This document shows, in pieces, positions 18,086-27,105 of a stretch of DNA of 64,000 bases. The notes under the pieces were generated by a model, which searched no databases, was not told the DNA's origin, and saw only the letters and a list, made by a program, of their open reading frames with translations. Within the stretch, counting starts at the first letter, position 1. The number at the start of each line of letters is the position of its first letter. The DNA is from Chloroflexota bacterium (GTDB lineage: Bacteria; Chloroflexota; Dehalococcoidia; JACQUO01). The stretch is taken from the NCBI GenBank assembly GCA_016210205.1, contig JACQUO010000023.1, forward strand, positions 129,788-193,787, written 5' to 3'. A program made the translations under genes and the position numbers.

Positions 18086-18127
18086 AGGAGGCTATCATGA
18101 GGACGAAAATGCTCGGGCTGGCCCTGG
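18041..18127 (+). repeat. Direct repeat copy 1 (gcvPA 3' end + RBS + lipoprotein signal start)
   Basis: 87-nt exact match to 18801-18887. Confidence 0.95.
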
Positions 18128-18759
18128 CGGGAATGCTGCTGGCGGCTTGCGGCGGCCCCGCGCCAGCGCCCACGGCTCCAACGGCAGTCACGCCGACCGC
18201 GGCCGCACCCGGAGCAACCGCCGCGCCCAGGGCAACCCCAGCCACACCCACACCCACTCGGGCCCCCACTCCGGCTACGACTCCCACTCCTATTCCCACC
18301 ATTCCGCCCCTGCAAGACCCCATGAGGGGACAGGTGGAAGCCTTCGGTAAGGCCCTGGCCGCCATCCAGAGCGATGGGGCAGTCTGGAAGGCCAACCTCA
18401 ATACCTTTGTCAGCGACAGCGCCACCATGCCCTTCGCCAGAAGACAAGAGACATACAATGGCCTGGGGCTCCGCCTCACCGCCTTGAAAAGCCGGATGGC
18501 CGAGCTGGCCGTCCCTCCCGTCGCCGAGGCGCGCCCTCCCTACGACAAGCTCCTCCAGCTCTGGGCCAAGCACACCGAGGTGTTCAGCCGGCAGCAGCTC
18601 TATGCCGCGGCGTCCTATAACCCGGATGAGGCCGCCCAGGTGGACGCCCAGGTGAAGGCCCTGGAGGCGGAAATCGCCCAGCTCAAGACCCAGTTCAACG
18701 GGCTGATGGACCCCTTGCTGGCCAAATACCAGCTCACCCGGGCTGGGGTGGGGCTGTAG
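18097..18759 (+). CDS. Hypothetical lipoprotein 1 with Pro/Thr/Ala-rich linker
   Basis: MRTKMLGLALAGMLLAACGG (lipobox LAAC) then low-complexity linker; RBS gaggagg. Confidence 0.8.
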   Translation: MRTKMLGLALAGMLLAACGGPAPAPTAPTAVTPTAAAPGATAAPRATPATPTPTRAPTPATTPTPIPTIPPLQDPMRGQVEAFGKALAAIQSDGAVWKANLNTFVSDSATMPFARRQETYNGLGLRLTALKSRMAELAVPPVAEARPPYDKLLQLWAKHTEVFSRQQLYAAASYNPDEAAQVDAQVKALEAEIAQLKTQFNGLMDPLLAKYQLTRAGVGL

Positions 18760-18800
18760 GCGGGAAGATTGGCGCTACGAAACTGGAGATAGACCGGCTG

Positions 18801-18887
18801 GTGGCCGCCCTGGGGGAGTGGGGCGAGCCAGGCCGAAAGAAGTAGAGGAGGCTATCATGAGGACGAAAATGCTCGGGCTGGCCCTGG
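18801..18887 (+). repeat. Direct repeat copy 2 (vestigial gcvPA 3' tail + RBS + lipoprotein signal start)
   Basis: 87-nt exact match to 18041-18127, offset 760 bp. Confidence 0.95.
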
Positions 18888-19432
18888 TGGGGATGCTGCT
18901 GGCGGCGTGCGCTACACCGACGCCAACTCCTACGCCCATACCCACGCCAACTCCTACGCCCATACCCACGCCAACCCCTGACCCCATGAGGGCTCAGGTA
19001 ATCACCTTCGGGAAAGCGATTGCTGCTATCGAAACCGACAGCGTAGCTTTGAACGATGACTCCAAGACTTTTCTGAGCTACAGCTCAGGAATGACAGCGG
19101 CGGCTAGACTGACCAAGTATCAAGAGCTGGTGTCCCGCTTTAACGGGCTTAAGGACAGGGCGGCGCAAATCTCTCGTCCTCCCATCCCCGAGGCACGCGC
19201 CGCCCATGATAAGTACCTTCTAGGCTGGTCGAAAGGGGCCCAAGGGTTCACCTTACTAAACACCTTAATTCAATCGGGAAGAGCGCTTTCTCCCCAGGAA
19301 GGTGCCCAAATCCAGGCCCTAATGGATGAGGCCACTCTTCTTTATAAACAGTTCTATGAGCTAATGGATGACCTGCTCGCCAAATACAAGCTCACCCGGG
19401 CCGATGTAGGCCTGAAAGCAACGATAAAATGA
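18857..19432 (+). CDS. Hypothetical lipoprotein 2, paralog of lipoprotein 1
   Basis: MRTKMLGLALVGMLLAACATPTPTPTPIPTPTPTPIPTPTPDPMRAQV...; C-terminus DDLLAKYKLTRADVGL matches DPLLAKYQLTRAGVGL of lipoprotein 1. Confidence 0.8.
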   Translation: MRTKMLGLALVGMLLAACATPTPTPTPIPTPTPTPIPTPTPDPMRAQVITFGKAIAAIETDSVALNDDSKTFLSYSSGMTAAARLTKYQELVSRFNGLKDRAAQISRPPIPEARAAHDKYLLGWSKGAQGFTLLNTLIQSGRALSPQEGAQIQALMDEATLLYKQFYELMDDLLAKYKLTRADVGLKATIK

Positions 19433-20892
19433 TGTTCGCTGAGAAAGCCAGCCCCAGCCAACGCCAGTTGCTCATGGACCGCTCCCGCCCCGGGCGGCGG
19501 GCGGCCACGGTGCCGAGGCGGGATGTCCCCGCCGCGCCCCTGCACCCAGTCCGCTGGCGGCGCGCGTCGTTGCCCCTGCCCGAGGTCAGCGAGGGGGAAC
19601 TCGTCCGCTACTTCGTGGCCCTCTCCCAGCGCAACTACGGGGTGGACAGCGGCTTCTACCCCCTGGGCTCCTGCACCATGAAATACAACCCCAAGTGGCA
19701 CGACGAGATGGCCGCCCTGCCCGGCTTTGCCCAACTCCACCCTTTGCAGGAAGAGGAGTCGGCCCAGGGGGCGCTCCGCCTCATGCACGACCTCCAGGGA
19801 TACCTGGCGGACGTTACGGGCCTGGAGGCGGTAAGCCTGTGCCCCGCCGCCGGGGCTGGCGGCGAGTTGGCGGGGATGCTCATGATCCGGGCCTACCACC
19901 GCGCCCGCCGCGATGCTCAGCGCGCCCAGGTCCTCATCCCCGACTCCGCTCACGGCACCAACCCCGCCTCCGCGGCCATGGCCGGCTTTGAGGTGGCCCA
20001 TGTGCCCTCGGACAGCGACGGCAACACCGACCTGGAGGCTCTACGGGGGATGCTCTCGGGGCGCACCGCCGCCTTCATGGTGACCATGCCCAACACCCTG
20101 GGCCTCTTCGAGCCACGAATCGCCGCAGCCTGCCGCCTGGTGCACGAGGCCGGGGGCCTGGTCTATGGCGATGGAGCCAATCTCAACGCCATCCTGGGCC
20201 GGGCCAAGCTGGGGGAGCTGGGCTTCGACATCGTCCATATGAACCTGCACAAGACCTTCTCCACGCCCCACGGCGGCGGCGGGCCCGGGGCCGGGCCGGT
20301 GGCCGTGGCCCGCCGCCTGGCCCCCTACCTCCCCGAGCCCCAGGTGGCGCGCCAGGGCGGGGTCTACCATCTCGCGCGACCGCGCCGCTCCATCGGGAGG
20401 CTCACGGCCTTCCACGGCAACTTCGGGGTGCTGGTGCGGGCCTGGGCCTACATCCGCCTCATGGGGGCGGTGGGGCTGCGGCAGGTGAGCGAGAACGCGG
20501 TGATTAACGCCAACTACCTGCGGGTCCAACTCAAAGATGCCTACCAGCTTCCCTACGACCGCCCCTGCATGCACGAGGTGGTGCTCTCCGCCTCCCGCCA
20601 GCGGGCCAAGGGCGTACGGGCGCTGGACATCGCCAAGCGGCTGATTGACTATGGCTTCCACCCCCCCACCATGTATTTCCCCCTGATTGTGCCCGAGGCC
20701 CTGATGATTGAGCCTACGGAGACGGAGTCCAAAGAGACCCTGGACGCCTTCATCGCCGCCCTGCTGGCCATGGCCCAAGAGGCAGAGGAGAACCCTCAGC
20801 TGCTTCAGGAAGCGCCGCATCATACCCCCATCTCCCGCCTGGACGAGGCCAAGGCGGCCCGCCAGCCCGACCTGCGCTGGCGGCCCCGCTGA
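19429..20892 (+). CDS. gcvPB: Glycine dehydrogenase (decarboxylating) subunit 2
   Basis: FYPLGSCTMKYNPKWHDEMA, DSAHGTNPASAAMAGFEV, DIVHMNLHKTFSTPHGGGGPGAGP (PLP lysine). Confidence 0.96.
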   Translation: MMFAEKASPSQRQLLMDRSRPGRRAATVPRRDVPAAPLHPVRWRRASLPLPEVSEGELVRYFVALSQRNYGVDSGFYPLGSCTMKYNPKWHDEMAALPGFAQLHPLQEEESAQGALRLMHDLQGYLADVTGLEAVSLCPAAGAGGELAGMLMIRAYHRARRDAQRAQVLIPDSAHGTNPASAAMAGFEVAHVPSDSDGNTDLEALRGMLSGRTAAFMVTMPNTLGLFEPRIAAACRLVHEAGGLVYGDGANLNAILGRAKLGELGFDIVHMNLHKTFSTPHGGGGPGAGPVAVARRLAPYLPEPQVARQGGVYHLARPRRSIGRLTAFHGNFGVLVRAWAYIRLMGAVGLRQVSENAVINANYLRVQLKDAYQLPYDRPCMHEVVLSASRQRAKGVRALDIAKRLIDYGFHPPTMYFPLIVPEALMIEPTETESKETLDAFIAALLAMAQEAEENPQLLQEAPHHTPISRLDEAKAARQPDLRWRPR

Positions 20893-20997
20893 CGGCTGTC
20901 GCCCCTCGCCAGGTATGCCTGGTTCTGGAGCGATTCATTGACGATTTATGCAACTTGGACTACAATGCCCTTGCAGACGGTCTAGGAGGGTGGCACC

Positions 20998-22356
20998 ATG
21001 ACCATGAACACCCTCAAATGGATTGCCATCATAGCGCCAGCGGCTTTCGTTGGTCTTTTTGAGTTCATTCGCCACGAGTATTTCCACGAGCATGTGCCCA
21101 GCGTCCTGGGCAACCTCGCCACCATGGCCATCGCCCTGTCCTTCACCGGCCTCTTCGCCCACTTCATCTTCTCCAACGTTCGCAATCTGCAGGAGAAGAT
21201 AATCCGTCAGAACCAGCATCTGTCCACCATCAACGCCATCACCAACGACATCAACCGCACCCTGGACTTGGAGACCATCCTCAGCAATTCCCTGGAGCAA
21301 CTCGGCAGCCTGTTTGACCTTAAGTGCAGCGGCATATACCTCAAAGACTCCCAGGGCCGACCCTTCCTGGCCCACCATAAAGGTCTGACTCCGGCGGCAT
21401 TGAAAGGGCTAACAGCATCCGGCGCTGCCCCACCGCCGCCCCCCTGCGGCTGTTCCCAGGCCATGGATAATAAGGCGCCTGTGCTCATCCTGGAAGCCCA
21501 ACAGGACCTCCGTTGCTCGCCCGTGCTCCTGGACGAGGTTTTGCCCTATACCTGCGCTAGTTTTCCCCTAAAATCCCGGGGGGAAATCATGGGGGCCATG
21601 TTCTTACTAAAAAAGTCCGGGTCCCCCAACTTTTCCCCTTCGGACATGGCCCTCTTGGAGGCCATCAGCCACCAGATGGGTTCTGCCATCGAGAACGCTC
21701 GCCTGCACCAGCAGATAGCCGAGGTCTCCGTCATGGAGGAGCGGGACCGCATTGCCCGAGAGCTCCACGACAGCTTGGCCCAAGTCCTGGGCTACCTGAC
21801 TTTGAAGACCGCCACCACCCGAGATTACCTGGAGCGCCACCAGGAACATCAGGCTTTAGAGGAGATAAAGGAGATGGGAGGGGTGGCGGAGCAAGCCTAT
21901 AAGGACACCCGGGAGGCCATCCTGGGCCTGCGCACCTCCGTCAGCCCCGAAGAGGGCCTCATCCGGAGCCTGAGAGAATACCTACGCAAATTCGACCGCC
22001 AGAGCGGAATAAAGACGGAGTTGGTGGTAGCACGGGGGACGGTCATACAATTCACCCCCAAGGCGGAGGTTCAGCTCATCCGCATCATCCAAGAGGCCTT
22101 AACCAATGTGCGTCGCCACTCCGGGGCCCGCCACGCCTGGGTTCGCATGGAGCGGGTCAAGGGCCAGGTGAAGATAACGGTAGAGGACGACGGCCATGGG
22201 TTCGACCCCGCCGCCGTGACACAGAGCAAAGATGGCCGGGTCTTCGGCCTCCAGACCATGCGGGAGCGCACGGAGAGCATCGGCGGCTCATTCCAAATTC
22301 ACTCTACCCTGGGCCGGGCCACCAAGGTCGTCGTCTCCTTGCCTGAGAAAGGATAA
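20998..22356 (+). CDS. Sensor histidine kinase, NarL-type HisKA_3 with GAF domain
   Basis: N-terminal TM helices; ERDRIARELHDSLAQVLGYL; EALTNVRRHSGARHAWV...VEDDGHGFD. Confidence 0.9.
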   Translation: MTMNTLKWIAIIAPAAFVGLFEFIRHEYFHEHVPSVLGNLATMAIALSFTGLFAHFIFSNVRNLQEKIIRQNQHLSTINAITNDINRTLDLETILSNSLEQLGSLFDLKCSGIYLKDSQGRPFLAHHKGLTPAALKGLTASGAAPPPPPCGCSQAMDNKAPVLILEAQQDLRCSPVLLDEVLPYTCASFPLKSRGEIMGAMFLLKKSGSPNFSPSDMALLEAISHQMGSAIENARLHQQIAEVSVMEERDRIARELHDSLAQVLGYLTLKTATTRDYLERHQEHQALEEIKEMGGVAEQAYKDTREAILGLRTSVSPEEGLIRSLREYLRKFDRQSGIKTELVVARGTVIQFTPKAEVQLIRIIQEALTNVRRHSGARHAWVRMERVKGQVKITVEDDGHGFDPAAVTQSKDGRVFGLQTMRERTESIGGSFQIHSTLGRATKVVVSLPEKG

Positions 22357-22376
22357 AGAGCCCCCAGGAGGCTAAC

Positions 22377-23054
22377 ATGAACCCTATCCGCATTTTGCTG
22401 GTGGACGACCAGGTCCTGTTTCGTAAGGCCCTGGCATCTCTCATCAATTCCCAGCAGGGCATCATGGAGGTGGTAGGAGAGGCCGGGGACGGCCAGGTGG
22501 CCCTGGAGGCGGCCCGGAACCTCCAACCAGACCTCATCCTCATGGATGTCCGCATGCCCGGGGTCGACGGCTTGGAAGCCACTCGCCTCATCAAGGAGGA
22601 ACTCCCCACGACAAAAATCGTCATGCTTACAGTCTCCGATGAAGAGGGGGATGTCTTCGAGGCCATCAAGCTGGGGGCTCAGGGCTATCTTTCTAAAGAC
22701 CTCAAACCCAACCAACTCTTCGAATTCATCAAAGGGGCGGCTGAAGGCGAAATCGCCATCACCCCTGGAATCGCCAGCAAAATCCTCCAGGAATTCCGCC
22801 AGCACCCCCCTCGCCGGGCGGAGCCCAAGAAGCTGCCGGGGTTGGAACTGACGGCCCGGGAAAAAGAGGTCCTGCGGCTGGTAGCGGAGGGAGACACCAA
22901 CAAACAGATTGCTCTTACCCTCTTCGTGGCCGAAGGGACGGTGAAGAACCACTTCCATAACATCTTGGTCAAGCTCCAGCTCAAGAACCGGGCTCAGGCC
23001 GCCGCCTTTGCCTTGCGGGAGGGGCTGGTGCCCCTGAACCCCCCCGAACACTAG
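22377..23054 (+). CDS. NarL/LuxR-family response regulator
   Basis: IRILLVDDQVLFRKAL, LILMDVRMPGVDGLEAT, LTAREKEVLRLVAEGDTNKQIALTLFVAEGTVKNHFHNILVKL. Confidence 0.95.
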   Translation: MNPIRILLVDDQVLFRKALASLINSQQGIMEVVGEAGDGQVALEAARNLQPDLILMDVRMPGVDGLEATRLIKEELPTTKIVMLTVSDEEGDVFEAIKLGAQGYLSKDLKPNQLFEFIKGAAEGEIAITPGIASKILQEFRQHPPRRAEPKKLPGLELTAREKEVLRLVAEGDTNKQIALTLFVAEGTVKNHFHNILVKLQLKNRAQAAAFALREGLVPLNPPEH

Positions 23055-23276
23055 CCCCCACTTACCGCTCCCTGCCCTCCCCCCACCACACCATTTCTTT
23101 CAACCTAGCCTTTACCCCGGGCCGTGAAACCAGGACGGCGCAGGGATATATATCTTATGGCCATGGGCGAAGCACAAGATATGCCGAGCGATATATGGAC
23201 GGAGTCTGTGTCTCGTGGGAAAATTGAATTGTGAAACCATTCATTTGGGCTAGAACAAAGATGACAGGAGAATAAC

Positions 23277-23837
23277 ATGGCGAACACAATAGCCCACACG
23301 ACACCTAGCTCCACTCCAAAAGGCGCCATAGGCCGGCGGCAATTCATGGCCTATGGGACAGGCGTGATTGGGGCCGTCATCGCCTCCATCGTGGGGATTC
23401 CTATCATAAACTATTTCATTTCACCAGCTCTGGGCCATAGCCAGGCCACCGCGAAGTCGGAATGGAAGGAAATGGGAGTGATATCCCAGTTCCCTGTAGG
23501 GGTGCCCACAAAAGTGGAGTATTCGGAAATCCAGAAGACCGGCTGGGAGGTGGCAGAGGCCAGGAAAACCGTCTGGGTGGTGAACCAGGGCAATGGCCAG
23601 GTTACCGCGTACAATCCCCGGTGCACCCACCTCGGTTGCGCCGTTTACCACGACGAGAAGGCCAACACCCTCAACAGCCCCTGCCATGGCGGCGTCTTCC
23701 GGGTCTCCGATGGCAAGGTGCTGGCAGGCCCACCTCCCAGGGCGCTGGATACCCTTCCAGTAAAAGTTGAGAACGGGCACATATCCGTCATCTACAAGGA
23801 CTTCCGGGTGGGCACCACCGAGAAGATTGAGCTCTAG
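23277..23837 (+). CDS. Rieske 2Fe-2S protein
   Basis: Single N-terminal TM; CTHLGCAVYHDEKANTLNSPCHGGVF Rieske motifs. Confidence 0.93.
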   Translation: MANTIAHTTPSSTPKGAIGRRQFMAYGTGVIGAVIASIVGIPIINYFISPALGHSQATAKSEWKEMGVISQFPVGVPTKVEYSEIQKTGWEVAEARKTVWVVNQGNGQVTAYNPRCTHLGCAVYHDEKANTLNSPCHGGVFRVSDGKVLAGPPPRALDTLPVKVENGHISVIYKDFRVGTTEKIEL

Positions 23838-23861
23838 GACAAAGCCGAGGAGGTTTCCATC

Positions 23862-24533
23862 GTGCTGAACCGGTTTTACAATTTCCTCGATGAGCGCTAC
23901 CGTGTCACCCCGCTGTTGCGGGACATCGCCGACCACCAGGTCCCCGACCACGCCAACCCCACTCGCGACATGCGAGCCTTCGTCTACTGTCTGGGGGGCA
24001 TCTCCTTCATGGTCGCCATCCTGCTGTTCACCACCGGGGTCTTACTGGCGGTCTACTATGTCCCGGCCCCGGAGCGTGCCTACGACAGCATCCAATACAT
24101 TATGAACGGGGTAGCCTTCGGCCCCCTGATTAGGGGCATCCACCACTGGGGGGCCAGCCTCCTCATCATCACCATGGTCCTCCACATGCTGCGGGTTTTC
24201 TTCCACGGCGCTTACAAAGATCCCCGGCAACTCAACTGGGTGGCGGGGCTGCTCCTCCTGATGGCAGTGATGGGAATGGGCTTCACGGGCTATCTCCTGC
24301 CCTGGGATCAGAAAGCCTACTGGGCCACCAATGTAGGTACCTTCATGGCAGCCACGGTCCCCTTCATTGGGGATTTCATAATGCGGGTCCTGCGGGGTGG
24401 CCCGGAGCTGGGGGCCATTACCCTAATCCGCTTCTATGCCCTCCACGTGTTGGTGCTACCAGCCATCATAGGCCTTTTGCTGGCTTTCCATTTCCTGATG
24501 ATACGCCGCCAGGGCATCTCCGGCCCACTATGA
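23862..24533 (+). CDS. Cytochrome b, N-terminal (cytochrome b6-like)
   Basis: HHWGASLLIITMVLHMLRVFFHGAYK, GFTGYLLPWDQKAYWATNVG, HVLVLPAIIGLLLAFHFLMIRRQG; GTG start. Confidence 0.93.
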   Translation: MLNRFYNFLDERYRVTPLLRDIADHQVPDHANPTRDMRAFVYCLGGISFMVAILLFTTGVLLAVYYVPAPERAYDSIQYIMNGVAFGPLIRGIHHWGASLLIITMVLHMLRVFFHGAYKDPRQLNWVAGLLLLMAVMGMGFTGYLLPWDQKAYWATNVGTFMAATVPFIGDFIMRVLRGGPELGAITLIRFYALHVLVLPAIIGLLLAFHFLMIRRQGISGPL

Positions 24534-24569
24534 CTCGGGGCAATCCCCTTAAGATTAGGAGTGACAGGC

Positions 24570-25589
24570 ATGATTGAGCCAGGCTCATTGGGGGCCAAAG
24601 AGACTAAGGCAACCCGCCAGCCAGCAACCTTCTGGCCGGAGTTCATCTTCATCGAGGCGGTGGTGGCTCTGGCGGTAACCTTGGGGTTGCTAATAGGCGC
24701 CTCCTTGCTCTCTATACCGCACGAGAGAATAGCCGACCCCATCGACTCTTCCTACATACCCAGGCCTGAATGGTATTTCTTGTTTCTCTTCGAGCTGCTT
24801 AAGTATTTCCCCGGCGAGTTGGAGTGGGTCGGGGTGGCGGTCATCCCCACCATCGTGGTGCTCATCCTCCTGCTCCTGCCCTTTATCGACCGCAGCCCAG
24901 CGCGGAGGCCCACGGCCCGCCCTATAGCTTCCAGCCTGGCTATCATCGGCCTGCTGGGCATCGTTTTCCTCACTTACCGGGCCCTAGCGGCCACGCCCCC
25001 CACGGTCACTTCTCACACGCTGCTGGTGGCCCAGGGCGAGAAGCTCTTCCAGGAGGCAGGCTGTCTCGGTTGCCACAGTCGGGGACCCATTATCGGGGGC
25101 AACTTCGGGGGAGACCTCGCCAATGTGGGCAATCGCCGCACCCTGAGCTGGGTGCACCGCTTCATCGAGAACCCCGGCCGCATCGACCCCGACTCCAAGA
25201 TGCCGGCGTTTCTGGGCCAGCTAAGCCATGAGCAGGTGGAGGCCATCTCCCTCTACCTGATGGAGCAACGCATCGGCCCCGCTACCGCCTCCGCCCCCGT
25301 CCCCGTAGCAACAGCACCAGCCAAGCCCGAGACCAGCGCAGGCGTGAAATCCCCCGCCGCAGAGCTGAGCATCGGGGAGACCTCCTTCAAGCAGAACTGC
25401 AACATGTGTCATCCCGGCGGCGGTGTGGGTGTCGGCCCCCCACTGAAGCAAGGGGCCTACAAGGGCACCCAGGCTGAATTCACCAAAATCATCCGCCAGG
25501 GCAAGGGGGCCATGCCACTCTTCCCCCCAACGCGCATCGACGATGGTGAGCTCCAGACCCTGTACCAATACATAAGCGCACTGCAATAG
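24570..25589 (+). CDS. Cytochrome b C-terminal (subunit IV-like) fused to diheme cytochrome c
   Basis: SYIPRPEWYFLFLFELLKYFPGELEWVGVAVIP followed by CLGCH and CNMCH motifs with downstream SKMPAF / GAMPLFPP Met-ligand candidates. Confidence 0.9.
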   Translation: MIEPGSLGAKETKATRQPATFWPEFIFIEAVVALAVTLGLLIGASLLSIPHERIADPIDSSYIPRPEWYFLFLFELLKYFPGELEWVGVAVIPTIVVLILLLLPFIDRSPARRPTARPIASSLAIIGLLGIVFLTYRALAATPPTVTSHTLLVAQGEKLFQEAGCLGCHSRGPIIGGNFGGDLANVGNRRTLSWVHRFIENPGRIDPDSKMPAFLGQLSHEQVEAISLYLMEQRIGPATASAPVPVATAPAKPETSAGVKSPAAELSIGETSFKQNCNMCHPGGGVGVGPPLKQGAYKGTQAEFTKIIRQGKGAMPLFPPTRIDDGELQTLYQYISALQ

Positions 25590-25619
25590 GGAAAAAGAGA
25601 TAGGGGGACCGCCCATAGC

Positions 25620-25686
25620 GGGTTGGCTCCTCCTATCTTTTCTTTACCTGCCATCAGACCGGCTGCCTTCCCGGAGGAGCCAACCC
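25620..25686. repeat. 14-bp perfect inverted repeat
   Basis: GGGTTGGCTCCTCC (25620-25633) / GGAGGAGCCAACCC (25673-25686). Confidence 0.75.
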
Positions 25687-25866
25687 TACATTCGGCCCTA
25701 CGACAGGCGCTGCCGGCACGAGGTGGCGCTCGCCGCCTCTCACCAGGGTTGACAGGGCCGTCCCCGCCCTGTATTGTCAGAAAACCCTGTGCCCCATACC
25801 AGCGACTAACCTCACGGCGCAGAGCGTACCGGCATCTCTAAGGATAGTGGCGGAAGGAGGAGAGCG

Positions 25867-27093
25867 ATGGCGGAGACGAGAGACCACCCACAGGCCCTGG
25901 AGGACATCCGCGTCCTGGAGCTGGCCGATGAGAAGGGCCTATATTGCGGGAAGCTCCTAGCGGACATGGGCGCCCAAGTCATCAAGGTGGAGCGGCCCGG
26001 CGGTGACCCCACCCGTGACATCGGGCCATTCTACCAGGACCGACCTCACCGGGAGCGGAGCCTCTTCTTCTGGCACTACAACACCAGCAAGCAGGACGTC
26101 ACCCTGAGCCTGGAGACCCCTGAGGGGCGCGGCCTCTTTCGCCGCCTGGCGGCGAAGACCGACATCATCATCGAGACTACGCTGCCGGGCAGCCTGGAGG
26201 CCCTGGGCCTGGGGTATGATTCCCTGGCAGCAGATAACCCGGGCCTCATCATGACCTCCATCACCAGCTTCGGCCCTCAGGGGCCTTACTCCCAGTATAA
26301 GGCCCCGGACATCGTGGGGGTGGCCATGGGGGGAATGATGACGGTCTGCGGGGAGCCGGAGACGCCACCCGTCCAGCCCTACGGGGGCCAAGCATATCAC
26401 GCTGTGTCCTGCCAGGCGGCCATCGGCGCTCTCATCGCCCTCTACGCCCGTGGGCTCACCGGGCGGGGGCAGCATGTCCAGGCCTCCATGCAGGCGGCGG
26501 TGGCCTTCTCCACGGAGTTCACCAACCTCTGGTGGATATACCAGAAGCTCAACCTCAAGCGCCACGGCAGCCGCCACGGGGCTTCTGGGCCCGGCCCCGT
26601 GGGCAACATCTGCCATACTAAGGACGGCTATATTTGCATCATGGGGGGCAACCCACCCCTGGATTGGATGGAGCGGGAGGGCCTGGCAGGAGACCTCAAG
26701 GGCCACCCCTACTGGTCCAACCCGGCCCTACGGCGGGACCCCCAGGTCTCCCTGCATGTCTTTGGTCTCACCGACGCCTGGACGCGCACCCACTCCAAGA
26801 TGAAACTTTTCCACGCCTGCCAGGCCCAGCAGATAAACTGGGCCCCGGTCTATTCCCTGGAGGAAGTCCACGCCGACCCCCATATCCAGGCCCGGGATTT
26901 CTTCGTGGAGATAGAGCACCCGGAGCTGGGCGCCCGCTTCGAGTACCCCGGCGCCCCCTACAAGTTCGGTGAGACCCCCTGGAGCATCCGCCGGCGTGCC
27001 CCCCTGGTGGGGGAGGACAACTCAGAGGTCTATGGGGCCTTGGGCCTCTCTAAAGAGGAGCTGGCCCTGCTGGCCCAGGCCGGGGTCATATAG
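25867..27093 (+). CDS. Class III CoA-transferase (CaiB/BaiF family), CT1
   Basis: VLELADEKGLYCGKLLADMGAQVIKVERPGGDPTRDIGPFYQD; GRGQHVQASMQAAV. Confidence 0.92.
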   Translation: MAETRDHPQALEDIRVLELADEKGLYCGKLLADMGAQVIKVERPGGDPTRDIGPFYQDRPHRERSLFFWHYNTSKQDVTLSLETPEGRGLFRRLAAKTDIIIETTLPGSLEALGLGYDSLAADNPGLIMTSITSFGPQGPYSQYKAPDIVGVAMGGMMTVCGEPETPPVQPYGGQAYHAVSCQAAIGALIALYARGLTGRGQHVQASMQAAVAFSTEFTNLWWIYQKLNLKRHGSRHGASGPGPVGNICHTKDGYICIMGGNPPLDWMEREGLAGDLKGHPYWSNPALRRDPQVSLHVFGLTDAWTRTHSKMKLFHACQAQQINWAPVYSLEEVHADPHIQARDFFVEIEHPELGARFEYPGAPYKFGETPWSIRRRAPLVGEDNSEVYGALGLSKEELALLAQAGVI

Positions 27094-27105
27094 AGGGAGG
27101 GGGAG

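Noticed and set aside
18180-18300. CRISPR-like short repeats (ccaactcctacgcccatacccacg and similar) in the lipoprotein genes
   Set aside because: In-frame Thr-Pro linker codons, not spaced direct repeats.
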